From NCBI RefSeq assembly GCF_000194605.1, contig NC_015321.1, positions 1,550,001 through 1,614,000 on the forward strand: 64,000 nt of DNA, written 5' to 3'. The translations under genes and the position numbers were made by a program. Source of the DNA: Fluviicola taffensis DSM 16823 (GTDB lineage: Bacteria > Bacteroidota > Bacteroidia > Flavobacteriales_D > Crocinitomicaceae). The notes under the pieces were generated by a model, which was given only the letters and a program-made list of their open reading frames with translations, had not been told where the DNA came from and searched no databases. Positions 42,567-51,351 of the stretch are shown here, piece after piece. Each line of letters begins with the position of its first letter. Positions within the stretch are counted from its first letter, which is position 1.

Positions 42567-44810
42567 ATGAAACACGCTCTTCCTATCATTGCGGCACTAC
42601 TTATCTCTTTGCAATTAAGTGCACAAGTAAATATCTTCGAACCAATGTCACCACAAATTGGTTTTTTAACCCCACGAACATATTCACAAGAAGTTGGTCA
42701 AAAATTCAATAACGAAGCATTTTTTATGCATCCAGACTTTGGGAAGCTGTCATTTGCTGCTCCTTATGGGAAAAATGTCGTAGAAGACATCAGTAAACGA
42801 ACGTACGATTCGAGGTATTACATAGATTTGGACAATCCAACATTCTTTTACATTGAAAAATCAAGTAAGGCAATCAACCTTTACAAAAATGGGCTTTGGC
42901 ATGCAATAGACCCTACGCTTCATGCTGCATCACCACAGCTTTATCAATCAGGAGTACAGGCTTGTCCCACAACATTAGATTTGGGAAATAAAAAAACGTC
43001 TATTGCTTTAGGTGATGCTGTTTTTAGTTTCAATAATTATTCATTGAAAGTAGTGCACAACGACAATTCAATTACCATCCACCAAGCAGATTGGTCACAT
43101 CGTTCAATTGGGAATGAAGGAACCTACATTACCAATGTTTTCCCTGGAATCGATATGAAGATTGTTTTTGCAGAAGGCAGCATCGAATCTGATTTCATCA
43201 TTCGAGAAAATTTACATGTTAAAAAACTAATTTTTATTGATCAATTACAAATCCCAACTCATTTAAATGGTTTTATTTACACCAATGAAATTCTTCAAAA
43301 CGGACCAGTTATTTTTGAAAATATTCATACTGGAGAAGCTGAAATAAAAATCAGTAGTGCTAAATGTCATGATGCGTCTGAGAGCAGAAATTCTTGGCTT
43401 AATCCATATACATTAAGTGGAAATAATCTAGAAATACTATGTGATTCTGCACAATTGAATGACCCGAATAAAATCTATCCAATTACAATAGATCCTTTAG
43501 TAACCGTTGTTGGCCCAATAGCTTCTGCTTCAAATTTAATGGGTTCACTTCCTGCTCCAGCATCTTGTAGCAACACATTGAACGTAACATTTCCTGGTGG
43601 AACAACTCCATGGGATGTATCTGCATTTTGGAATATTCAAGCTAATCTTTGTACGGATGAGTATTTAGATTTCGGTATCTTTATAGACTGTTATTTATCT
43701 GAAGCTCAGGTGTGGATTACATCATCTTGTGGAGGAATTTCTCCAATTGGTGCACCTGGAATTATCTGGACTTGTGTGGGCTGTGATTACCCTGGAACTT
43801 GGAATCCGACACTTCCTTTTAATAGTTCTGGTACCAATTCACTTGCTCAATGTTATGCCCCTTCCTGTAGTAATCAAAATATGGCTTTCACTATTCAAAG
43901 TAATCGCTCATATTGCAGTAATTTTTATGGCTATGACAACTGTAACTTTTCCACCAATTCGTGTAATTTCATGAATAACTGGAGTGTAACTGTTCAAGGA
44001 AGAAATGCAGAAACACTTGCAAATACTGCTTCTGGAAATGGTTCTTCCACTATTGCAGCAGCAACTTGTGCATCTGGAACAGCACTTTTGAATCCAACAG
44101 CACAGTATGGAGTCCCTGGATACACCTACGCGTGGTCAACAGGAGCTTCTTCAAGTACGATTACTGTTCCGAATGGCCCAACTACTTATACCTGCCAGGT
44201 TACAGATGCTTGTGGAACGGTTCGAACAGCAACGTTTATCATTACTTGTCCTTTGGCAATCAACTTAAAGTCCTTTGAAGTAGCACATTCTGGAAATGAT
44301 ATCGCTGTTAACTGGACAACTGGCTCGGAGAAAGAAAATCAACATTTCAAGATATTAAGAGCTGGAAATGATTTAATTTTCGAAGAAATTGGTCAAGTGC
44401 CTAGTCAAGGTGATTCTGAAACTCCACAAAATTATTCATTCATGGACAGAAATCCATTGAACGGAATCAATTACTATCAGCTAGCTTCGGTGGATATTAA
44501 TTCTCAAATGACTTTATCGGACATTCGATCCATAGATCAAAAAAGTTCTTCGAAAGAAATTTCCATTTCACCCAATCCAAGTACTGGAAATTTCACTTTG
44601 AGCGTCATTATTCCTGAAAGTGGAGATTATTCCATTTCTATTGCATCAGCAGAAGGGAAATTGATCTCTCAGCAAATAACTAACCTAACAAAAGGCCCAC
44701 AAGCTATTCCTTACAGCAAGTTGAACCTCCAAAAAGGGACTTACCTGATTCGTCTTCAAACAACAACTGGTGGGAAATTTAGTTTAGAAGAGAAATTGGT
44801 AGTGGAGTAG
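42567..44810 (+). CDS. T9SS-secreted protein with beta-rich N-terminal domain
   Basis: 747 residues. Signal peptide MKHALPIIAALLISLQLSAQ. About residues 30-320 form a beta-rich domain of the kind (DUF7948-like) found before repeats in gliding-associated secreted proteins, with FFMHPDFGKLSFAAPYGKN, GMKIVF-like NVFPGIDMKIVF and KIYPITIDPLV. A Cys-rich segment (about 335-490, e.g. SCGGIS, CVGCDYPGTWNP, CNFSTNSCNF) may be disulfide-stabilised. A SprB-like repeat follows (GVPGYTYAWSTGASSSTITV). The C-terminal ~80 residues are a T9SS type A domain (SISPNPSTGNFTLSVI ... LQKGTYLIRLQT). Probable surface or extracellular protein of unknown target. Confidence 0.88.
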   Translation: MKHALPIIAALLISLQLSAQVNIFEPMSPQIGFLTPRTYSQEVGQKFNNEAFFMHPDFGKLSFAAPYGKNVVEDISKRTYDSRYYIDLDNPTFFYIEKSSKAINLYKNGLWHAIDPTLHAASPQLYQSGVQACPTTLDLGNKKTSIALGDAVFSFNNYSLKVVHNDNSITIHQADWSHRSIGNEGTYITNVFPGIDMKIVFAEGSIESDFIIRENLHVKKLIFIDQLQIPTHLNGFIYTNEILQNGPVIFENIHTGEAEIKISSAKCHDASESRNSWLNPYTLSGNNLEILCDSAQLNDPNKIYPITIDPLVTVVGPIASASNLMGSLPAPASCSNTLNVTFPGGTTPWDVSAFWNIQANLCTDEYLDFGIFIDCYLSEAQVWITSSCGGISPIGAPGIIWTCVGCDYPGTWNPTLPFNSSGTNSLAQCYAPSCSNQNMAFTIQSNRSYCSNFYGYDNCNFSTNSCNFMNNWSVTVQGRNAETLANTASGNGSSTIAAATCASGTALLNPTAQYGVPGYTYAWSTGASSSTITVPNGPTTYTCQVTDACGTVRTATFIITCPLAINLKSFEVAHSGNDIAVNWTTGSEKENQHFKILRAGNDLIFEEIGQVPSQGDSETPQNYSFMDRNPLNGINYYQLASVDINSQMTLSDIRSIDQKSSSKEISISPNPSTGNFTLSVIIPESGDYSISIASAEGKLISQQITNLTKGPQAIPYSKLNLQKGTYLIRLQTTTGGKFSLEEKLVVE

Positions 44811-44838
44811 TTTTAAGGGAAATAACAACAAAACAAAA

Positions 44839-44873
44839 CCCCGACTTTCCGTCAAAATTGCTGGAAGTCGGGG
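44839..44873 (-). terminator. Intrinsic terminator of the fasciclin gene
   Basis: CCCCGACTTTCC and GGAAGTCGGGG pair with one bulge. On the minus strand the stem is followed by TTTTGTTTTGTT, so it mainly serves the minus-strand gene; the plus-strand gene ending at 44810 might also use it. Confidence 0.8.
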
Positions 44874-44975
44874 TCAACTCTTGCTATGAGTTTATTGATT
44901 GGTACACAGTCTTAAATGTTGTAGTAACTCATATAAATTTGTCGTTTTGGAATTCAAGACTGTTTCCCGTGGAAA

Positions 44976-45536
44976 TTACATTTTAGGCATCAACACTTTG
45001 TCGATAACGTGAATCACACCGTTTGATTGATACACATCGTACGTTGAGATGTTTGCAACATTTCCTGCTTCGTCTTTTAGTGTAATGTTGTGATCACCAT
45101 TCATCATAGCCCACAATTTTCCTCCTGAAACAGTTGTCATTTCAGCTTTACCTCCTCCTTTTTTAATTGCTGCTGCAATCGTATTGAAGTCCATTTTACC
45201 AGCAACAACGTGGTAAGTCAACACTTTCACCAATGTTCCTTTATTCTCTGGTTTCAACAATGTTTCTACTGTTCCAGCTGGAAGATTTTCGAATGCGTCA
45301 TTGACTGGAGCAAAAACTGTGAATGGCCCTTTTCCTTGTAATGTCTCCACTAAACCACCTGCTTTTACAGCTGCTACTAATGTTGTGTGGTCTTTTGAAT
45401 TCACTGCATTCTCTACAATGTTCTTTGCTGGATACATAGACTCTCCACCAACCATAACAGTTTTGTCTTGAGCAAATGAGTTAGAAAAAATTGCTGTTGA
45501 AGCAATTAATGCGATAGATAATAATCCCTTTTTCAT
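44976..45536 (-). CDS. Fasciclin (FAS1) domain secreted protein
   Basis: 186 residues. Signal peptide MKKGLLSIALIASTAIFSNS, cleavage after FAQ. A single FAS1 domain covers about residues 42-185: NIVENAVNSKDHTTLVAAVK, the H1 motif GPFTVFAPVNDAFENLP, VLTYHVVAGK and the closing H2 SNGVIHVIDKVLMP. FAS1 proteins mediate adhesion and often sit in the periplasm or on the surface. There is no anchor or sorting domain, so it is likely periplasmic or released. Monocistronic. Confidence 0.95.
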   Translation of the reverse strand: MKKGLLSIALIASTAIFSNSFAQDKTVMVGGESMYPAKNIVENAVNSKDHTTLVAAVKAGGLVETLQGKGPFTVFAPVNDAFENLPAGTVETLLKPENKGTLVKVLTYHVVAGKMDFNTIAAAIKKGGGKAEMTTVSGGKLWAMMNGDHNITLKDEAGNVANISTYDVYQSNGVIHVIDKVLMPKM

Positions 45537-45689
45537 AATTGTTAAGTTTTGAATTTTAAATTTGACCTAGTTACGCTACTTCAAAAGATTTGGATTTTTG
45601 AAAAGTGAAAAAAAATCGAAAAAATAATTCAAAACAAGTTATTTACCTCATAAACAATGAGATAGTATTGAAAAAAAAGATGGAAAAAA

Positions 45690-47039
45690 TTAAAGAAGGA
45701 TTAATGTTCCGACAGTGAAATAGATAAACAAACCAACAATATCGTTGAGTGTAGTGACAAATGGACCTGTTGCTAGGGCAGGATCAATTTTATAATGATT
45801 CAAGACCAAGGGAATCAAAGTTCCAAATATGGCAGCGAAAATAATCACCGTAAACAAGGAAATGCTTACAACCAATCCTAACCATTCATTGGAAAAGAAG
45901 TAAGCTATCGCGAAAATCAATGCAGACAATAAAAGTCCGTTGACTAATGCAACCAAGGCTTCTTTTAATAATTTTTGAAGAATACTACCAAATTGATCCG
46001 ATCCTTTTGCAAGAGATTGTACAACAATAGCAGAAGATTGCACTCCCACATTTCCACCCATCGCCGTGATTAGCGGGATAAAAAATGCCAATGCAGGAAT
46101 TTGCGTAATCCCACCCTCGAATTTTGAAATCACTTGTGCTCCCAAGGTTCCACCCAACATCGCAATCAAAAGCCATGGAATGCGGGCACGTGTAATTCTC
46201 CACACACTAAATGTAGATTCGATACGCTCAGAGATACCTGAAGCCAACTGGAAGTCTTTGTCTGCCTCTTCTTTAATGACATCAACAACGTCATCGATAG
46301 TAATGCGACCCACTAATTTTCCTTGTAAATCAACAACGGGAACAGAAACCAAATCGTATTTTTCCATCACCTTCGCTACCTTCTCGGAAGAATCGCTTGT
46401 GGTAACGAAAATTAAATTCTTGCCTTCGTATAAATCGCGAATAGGTGTTTTAGGGCTAGCAAACAGCAATTTTTTCAAGGATAGAACACCAACCAATTTA
46501 TTCAAATCATCTACAACATAGATGGTATAAACCTGCTCCACGTCTTCCGCTTGTCTACGTAATTCAACCAAAGCCCGGTTTACAGGCCATTCCAATCGCG
46601 CTTGAATAAACTCTTTCTGCATGAGCCCACCCGCAGTATCTTCATCGTAGTTCAAAAGATCCACGATATCATCTGCAGCCTCATCATCCTCCATTTGAGA
46701 AATGACCTCTTGGATTTTTTCGTCTGGGAGTTCGCCAAGGATATCAGCGGCATCATCGGAATCCAAATTCTCCAACTGTTCGGCCATTTCCTTGCTGGAT
46801 AAAGAAGCTAGGAATCGATCGCGAACTTCTTCCTCCAACTCCATCAAAACATCGGCTTGGAGCTCTTCCTCTAATTGAAAGTACAAGTATTTGGATTGCT
46901 CCATGGACAATTCATCCATGATTTCAGCAATATCCGCGAAGTGAAGATCTGTAATGTGCTGTTTAATCCACTCTGTATCCTCCGACGAAACTGCTTGCCG
47001 GATGCGCTCTAGAAATTCTTTGGTCAGCTCAAAACGCAT
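45690..47039 (-). CDS. mgtE: Magnesium transporter MgtE
   Basis: 449 residues. N-terminal superhelical domain (to ~130: ITDLHFADIAEIMDEL, LDSDDAADILGELPDEKI), tandem CBS domains (about 135-255: VYTIYVVDDLNKLVGVLS, SVPVVDLQGKLVGRITIDDV) and five C-terminal membrane helices (IPWLLIAMLGGTLGAQVI, MGGNVGVQSSAIVVQSLA, LATGPFVTTLNDIVGLFIY). These include the conserved pore residues GNVGVQ and the TTxxDxxG motif. It transports Mg2+ across the inner membrane, gated by cytosolic Mg2+ binding to the N/CBS domains. Confidence 0.96.
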   Translation of the reverse strand: MRFELTKEFLERIRQAVSSEDTEWIKQHITDLHFADIAEIMDELSMEQSKYLYFQLEEELQADVLMELEEEVRDRFLASLSSKEMAEQLENLDSDDAADILGELPDEKIQEVISQMEDDEAADDIVDLLNYDEDTAGGLMQKEFIQARLEWPVNRALVELRRQAEDVEQVYTIYVVDDLNKLVGVLSLKKLLFASPKTPIRDLYEGKNLIFVTTSDSSEKVAKVMEKYDLVSVPVVDLQGKLVGRITIDDVVDVIKEEADKDFQLASGISERIESTFSVWRITRARIPWLLIAMLGGTLGAQVISKFEGGITQIPALAFFIPLITAMGGNVGVQSSAIVVQSLAKGSDQFGSILQKLLKEALVALVNGLLLSALIFAIAYFFSNEWLGLVVSISLFTVIIFAAIFGTLIPLVLNHYKIDPALATGPFVTTLNDIVGLFIYFTVGTLILL

Positions 47040-47120
47040 GAATACTCAATTTGGAGTGTAAAAGTAGCGGTTTAAAGTGCAACAAACAACCTGTTGATAT
47101 TTAGAAAGTATTAAATTTCT

Positions 47121-48698
47121 CTAGTTCTTCCTACTTGGAGGATACAGCAGAGATTTTCCTGTGATAAAAAAGGCAAAGAAGAAACCTACAAAAGCAATTC
47201 CTGTTTGTGTTTGTAAGGTGTCTTCCACCAAAAATGAAAGCATCGTTATTACTAAAAATCCGGTCCATTCAAATGCATTAATCTTCAATGCGGTAGCAAA
47301 CTGAATAAACCATAAACTTATAAACACAATAAAACAACCAATTCCAGCGGAAATCCAAGTTGTGAAATATTGATTGTGGGTTAAATGCTGATTTTCAATA
47401 GTTAGTTTTGTTTGATTCTTTTGGTATGCTCCTTGAAACGATTTTTCCAAATCACCAACTCCAACTCCACAAATTGGGTGCTCTTTGATAATGGTTAGTC
47501 CCGCTTTTAATGATTCTACTTTCTCTAACAATGATTTTCCATTGGGATCTTCAGAATCATTTAACTGGCCACGCATGCGATACAACTGAGCAGAAATCCC
47601 CCCTTTTGCCATTTCAAGAGAAGCAAATCCGCGTTCCACATTTCGGATATCTTCCTTGGTCATTTTTTGAAAATCAACAGAATCCTTTCTCAATCCTTTG
47701 GATGTCATGTATCTCCATAAAATGTTACGGATTGGATTTCCTTTTGAATCCGTTCCATCTCGATAGTTTATTTTAGATACTTTTGACCATTCACTGTCAA
47801 GTTCTTCATCTGACACAAAATAATAGACGGGATACCCATTTTCCCAATTCATATTTTTAGGAGCATCAAAACCATACAGGTTCCCGTTTGGTGTTCTCGA
47901 CCCGTAATCCTCCGAATTGAGTTCTATTTTATGAGCGATGGGTTGAAGTTTCACATACAGAAACACGCAGACAAACAAAACCAAGCCACCAAAACTCAGT
48001 ATAAAAACTCGTTTCAACCAAATCAATTGAATCGATTTCACCTTAAAATAGAACATCGTAAAAACGACCCCAGAAAGGGTTAAAAAACCCATTCCTATTT
48101 GAGAAACATTGATGTAGAAAAGAAACCAAGCAGCCAATAAAAGAGAAATCCAACGATAAGGAAATTTGCGAATCCACCAAGCCGCACAAAACACAATTGA
48201 AAGTACAATCATCATCGCAAAACGCAAGTGCGAAATAAATAAAGAAAGACTTCTAATATCGTCATACACTTTATTCCCCCACCAATGAAAATAGGTTCCG
48301 ATATTGATAAAACTAAACAGAAATACTGCCGATAAAAAGGCAATTGCAACCCATTTGTAATGATTAAATGATTTTAATGGAATGGCAACAATACACAATG
48401 GAATGGCATAAAGTGGAATTTCTCTTCGCAACATATCCCAAGCTTCGTGCTTGTTTTCTGACCAAAAAAAAGAAATAGCTTCAAGAACTAAATACCCTAA
48501 TAAAAGCCACAACCACTTATTCGAAAACCAACTTTTAAGCACATTTTTCCAATCCCAAAGCAAAATAACATTTAGACCTAGAAGCATTGTTCCAATAGAC
48601 AAGGGAATTTTACTGAACGGCAATCCAGCTGCAATTCCCATCATTGCAATCAGTTGAATATAATAATGAACGGGCTTACCGGTCAGTTTGTCCAGCAT
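47121..48698 (-). CDS. O-antigen ligase/polymerase family (Wzy/WaaL-like) membrane protein
   Basis: 525 residues, about eleven hydrophobic helices, with a long periplasmic loop (about residues 255-425) between the helices VLFVCVFLYVKL and GIGCFIVFISLWFIQF. Motif HPICGVGVGDLEKSF then NQHLTHNQYFTTWISAGIG is typical of PF04932, where the His/Gln near the end of the loop is important. In WaaL and Wzy proteins this joins or polymerises undecaprenyl-linked polysaccharide. The specific glycan is unknown, and no glycosyltransferase cluster is adjacent. Upstream is the S41 protease gene, 28 bases away, on the same strand. Confidence 0.88.
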   Translation of the reverse strand: MLDKLTGKPVHYYIQLIAMMGIAAGLPFSKIPLSIGTMLLGLNVILLWDWKNVLKSWFSNKWLWLLLGYLVLEAISFFWSENKHEAWDMLRREIPLYAIPLCIVAIPLKSFNHYKWVAIAFLSAVFLFSFINIGTYFHWWGNKVYDDIRSLSLFISHLRFAMMIVLSIVFCAAWWIRKFPYRWISLLLAAWFLFYINVSQIGMGFLTLSGVVFTMFYFKVKSIQLIWLKRVFILSFGGLVLFVCVFLYVKLQPIAHKIELNSEDYGSRTPNGNLYGFDAPKNMNWENGYPVYYFVSDEELDSEWSKVSKINYRDGTDSKGNPIRNILWRYMTSKGLRKDSVDFQKMTKEDIRNVERGFASLEMAKGGISAQLYRMRGQLNDSEDPNGKSLLEKVESLKAGLTIIKEHPICGVGVGDLEKSFQGAYQKNQTKLTIENQHLTHNQYFTTWISAGIGCFIVFISLWFIQFATALKINAFEWTGFLVITMLSFLVEDTLQTQTGIAFVGFFFAFFITGKSLLYPPSRKN

Positions 48699-48726
48699 AA
48701 GTAATCGCTATATGAACCGATAACGT

Positions 48727-50367
48727 TTATTTTCCGAGAATAGTATTTAGTTGCTTCGCATCACTAAGTACTTCTATGGCTTTCAAGATGTCTTTGTCGG
48801 TTTGAAAAGCTTGTTCTGCACGACCATTTTGATAATAGTAACGCGCTACGATTTCACTTGAAAGAATGTCATTAATTTCCGTTTTGAACTTATCCAAATC
48901 ACGTTCTTTCGATGGAGTTACTTTCGACAATAACTGCTGGTAATCTCCTTTTATATCTTCAAAATACCCTTCGTCTTCAGCCGTTTTCTTCATTTTTTCC
49001 AATTGCTCTTCAGAAGCTGTGGAATAGGTAAACTCTTGTTTCAACGCATACGCTTTAAATGCAGCATACTCGTCATCACTCAATTTGAATGTTTTAGCTG
49101 GAGCAATGCTTTCATGTGTGCGTTTGAAATCGGTTGCATAATTGAAAATCACATTGTTACTCACCAACATCAATAACAAGCGAGAATAATCATCTTTCTC
49201 CACCAAAATATCTGGCTCAATTCCTCGGCCATCAATTACTTTTCGGCCATTTACCGTTTTGAATGATTTTAAGAGTGAATCTGCGATTGCTTTTGGTTTA
49301 TCTCCCAATTCCTTGTCGTAGTATTCCAAACGCTGCACACAACGCCCTGATGGTGTGTAGTATTTTGAAATCGTCACTTTAATTTTAGATCCATATTTCA
49401 AGTCAAACGTACGTTGAACCAATCCTTTTCCATACGAGTTTTCTCCAATGATAACCGCACGGTCTAAATCTTGCAAACTTCCAGAAACAATTTCAGAAGC
49501 TGAAGCAGAACCTCCGTCAACTAAAACAACCAACGGAATCGTTAAATCCAATGGATCGGCAGATGTTGCATACGTTTTATTCTCTTCTGGAATGCGTCCT
49601 TTTGTTGTTACAACTGTTTGTCCTTTTTTTACAAAAATATTCACGATTCGAACAGCTTCCATCAATAAACCTCCACCATTTCCGCGTAAATCTAATATGA
49701 CCGAAGTCATTCCTTGTTGTTTCAATTTCCCGTAAGCGGCAATAACTTCTGCGGAAGCAGTTTGTGTAAAGCTATTTAACTTGATATAACCAGTTGTCCC
49801 ATTGTTCAACATTCCAAAATAAGGAACATCCGCCAATTTGATTTCGTCACGGGTAATGGAGATTGTTTTTTCTTCTCCAGCGCGTTCAACCTTTAATTGA
49901 ATAGTAGAACCTTTTGGTCCGCGCAATCCGTCTGAAACCTCATCGCTCGCTTTTCCTTTCATGTCTTTCCCATCAATTGAAAGGATTTTGTCACCAGCCA
50001 TTGCTCCTGACAATTGAGCTGGTTTTCCTTCGTAAGGTTCAGCAATGAAGGTATACTCACCCATTTTTCGAATCAACGCACCAATTCCACCGTATTGACC
50101 AGTAGTCATCATGCGGTAATCTTCCATGTTTGATTCGTGGTAATAAACGGTATATGGATCCAATTGCTTCAGCATCGCATCAATAGCCGTTTTGCTCATT
50201 TCTCCTGGTTTAATCTCATCCACATAATTCGTTTCCAATTGCTGAAAAATGAGATCCATTAACTCCATGGATTTAATCTCCTCAAATCCGTTGGACTGCG
50301 CTTTTACTGAAGGACTTAGCCCAATAAGGATGGTTATCAAGGCGAAAACATGCAAGAACTGCTTCAT
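48727..50367 (-). CDS. S41 C-terminal processing peptidase (CtpA-like)
   Basis: 546 residues from the ATG at 50367, which begins the signal peptide MKQFLHVFALITILIGL (cleavage after VKAQ); a longer frame to 50406 lacks a signal at its start. A helical N-terminal region, a PDZ domain (about 80-170: GQYGGIGALIRK, GDKILSIDGKDM, SDGLRGPKGS) and the S41 core with GYIKLNSFTQ, LDLRGNGGGLL, the Ser-containing GGSASASEIVSG (285-296) and Lys314 in SYGKGLVQRTF. The Ser-Lys dyad is intact. Likely a periplasmic processing protease. The C-terminal ~150 residues are helical. Confidence 0.94.
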   Translation of the reverse strand: MKQFLHVFALITILIGLSPSVKAQSNGFEEIKSMELMDLIFQQLETNYVDEIKPGEMSKTAIDAMLKQLDPYTVYYHESNMEDYRMMTTGQYGGIGALIRKMGEYTFIAEPYEGKPAQLSGAMAGDKILSIDGKDMKGKASDEVSDGLRGPKGSTIQLKVERAGEEKTISITRDEIKLADVPYFGMLNNGTTGYIKLNSFTQTASAEVIAAYGKLKQQGMTSVILDLRGNGGGLLMEAVRIVNIFVKKGQTVVTTKGRIPEENKTYATSADPLDLTIPLVVLVDGGSASASEIVSGSLQDLDRAVIIGENSYGKGLVQRTFDLKYGSKIKVTISKYYTPSGRCVQRLEYYDKELGDKPKAIADSLLKSFKTVNGRKVIDGRGIEPDILVEKDDYSRLLLMLVSNNVIFNYATDFKRTHESIAPAKTFKLSDDEYAAFKAYALKQEFTYSTASEEQLEKMKKTAEDEGYFEDIKGDYQQLLSKVTPSKERDLDKFKTEINDILSSEIVARYYYQNGRAEQAFQTDKDILKAIEVLSDAKQLNTILGK

Positions 50368-50868
50368 ATTGTTGTTCAAATTTGAATGATGACTTTCAAA
50401 AACCATTCCGCAAAATGGAGTCTAAGAAGGTAAAAATACCGAAAGATTGGGAAAAGGATTCGTTTTTTTAGGTTTTTTGACGAATGACAGATTAAACCGA
50501 TAATTAATTGTTGAGGAAGAGACAGATTAATTTGTTTTCGAATATTATCTGTTCGAAGCTGGAGCGACATTCCAAAGAATAAAGCTAAAAAAAAGGCAAT
50601 GACGTATTTTTTCAAAAAAGCGTTTTACGTTTTGATTCTTCAGAATCAGCCCTTTTTTATAGAAAAAGAAGGAGTTGGCTTTTTTGCTTTATGACTATGA
50701 ATGTCGCTAAAAAGGATGTTTTGCTTACTTTTTCAGCCTTGGTAAGAGACCGCTTAGCGGTTGAAGACGAATAGCGACAAACGTTAGTGCGAAAGCTATA
50801 AGGTAAGTAAGAAGAATTATTTCCTAAGAGTTACGTTTTGTGATATTACTGTGAATCCTGAATTCTTT
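50368..50868. other. 500-base non-coding gap upstream of the S41 protease
   Basis: No convincing gene. A 79-codon minus-strand frame (50376-50615) opens with a signal-like MKKYVIAFFLALFFG but the rest is unlike a protein. The segment 50703-50791 can fold (listed separately). The remainder is A/T-rich, with runs such as GAAAAAGAAGGAG near 50662, and shows no promoter match near the start of the S41 gene apart from a weak TATTTTTA. Confidence 0.6.
50703..50791. ncRNA. Candidate structured RNA or repeat remnant
   Basis: An outer stem GTCGCTA (50703-50709) / TAGCGAC (50772-50778) encloses two hairpins: CTTAC (50724-50728) / GTAAG (50742-50746) and ACCGC (50749-50753) / GCGGT (50757-50761). It is followed by CAAACGTTAGTGCG (50778-50791), a 14-mer that recurs in reverse at 40941-40954. 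No known RNA family is recognised. The strand is undetermined. Confidence 0.35.
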
Positions 50869-51258
50869 CTAACCTTCACTTTTCAATTCAGCAATCAGTT
50901 TTGCAATCAGTTTACGGATGCACCTTTCAATCTCTTCGTAAGTTGGAAGTTCTTTATTCGTGTAGATAATGAAAAGGGATAGTTTTTTCCCAGATTCATT
51001 CAATACATCTTCCAACGATTGTTTTTCTCTGCGCAAAACCTCTTTCAACAAGCGCTTGATGTAATTGCGATCATGTGCCCTTTTGAATTGGCGTTTTGGT
51101 GCAGAAAGTACCACCTGAAAAGGAACTTTTTCTTCGGATTCACTTTCGGCGTAGTACAATTTTAACGGAAACGCACGCAACTGCTTTCCCTCCTGAAAGA
51201 GACTATCGATTGTTTTTCGACTACAGAGTTTGTATGGTTTTCCGAACGACTGGTCCAT
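50869..51258 (-). CDS. rnpA: Ribonuclease P protein component
   Basis: 129 residues, normal length. N-terminal SFGKPYKLCSRKTIDSLFQ and the RNR signature region PKRQFKRAHDRNYIKRLLKE (about 68-87), which binds the P RNA, followed by a helix and the closing strand LFIIYTNKE. RnpA assists the RNA subunit in 5' maturation of tRNA precursors. The usual neighbour rpmH is absent here. Instead an S41 protease gene lies downstream and cysS upstream on the same strand. Confidence 0.95.
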   Translation of the reverse strand: MDQSFGKPYKLCSRKTIDSLFQEGKQLRAFPLKLYYAESESEEKVPFQVVLSAPKRQFKRAHDRNYIKRLLKEVLRREKQSLEDVLNESGKKLSLFIIYTNKELPTYEEIERCIRKLIAKLIAELKSEG

Positions 51259-51278
51259 TTATCAATTGAAGATTTTAC

Positions 51279-51343
51279 CTCTCCCCTCGAGGGGAGATTG
51301 AGAGGGGTGGCCATCCCCCTTTGTCCCCCTTCAAAGGGGGAAG
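51279..51343. repeat. G/C-rich dispersed-type repeat with two palindromes
   Basis: CTCCCCTCGAGGGGAG followed after 30 bases by CCCCCTTCAAAGGGGG, separated by GAGAGGGGTGGCCATCCCC. The base composition is very unlike the surrounding AT-rich DNA. It lies between rnpA and cysS on the same strand and could attenuate transcription between them. Confidence 0.7.
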
Positions 51344-51351
51344 CGGCCAAT

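Noticed and set aside
50376-50615. 79-codon minus-strand frame with a signal-peptide-like opening
   Set aside because: Only the first ~18 residues look real. It overlaps the S41 protease start region, and the rest lacks protein-like character.
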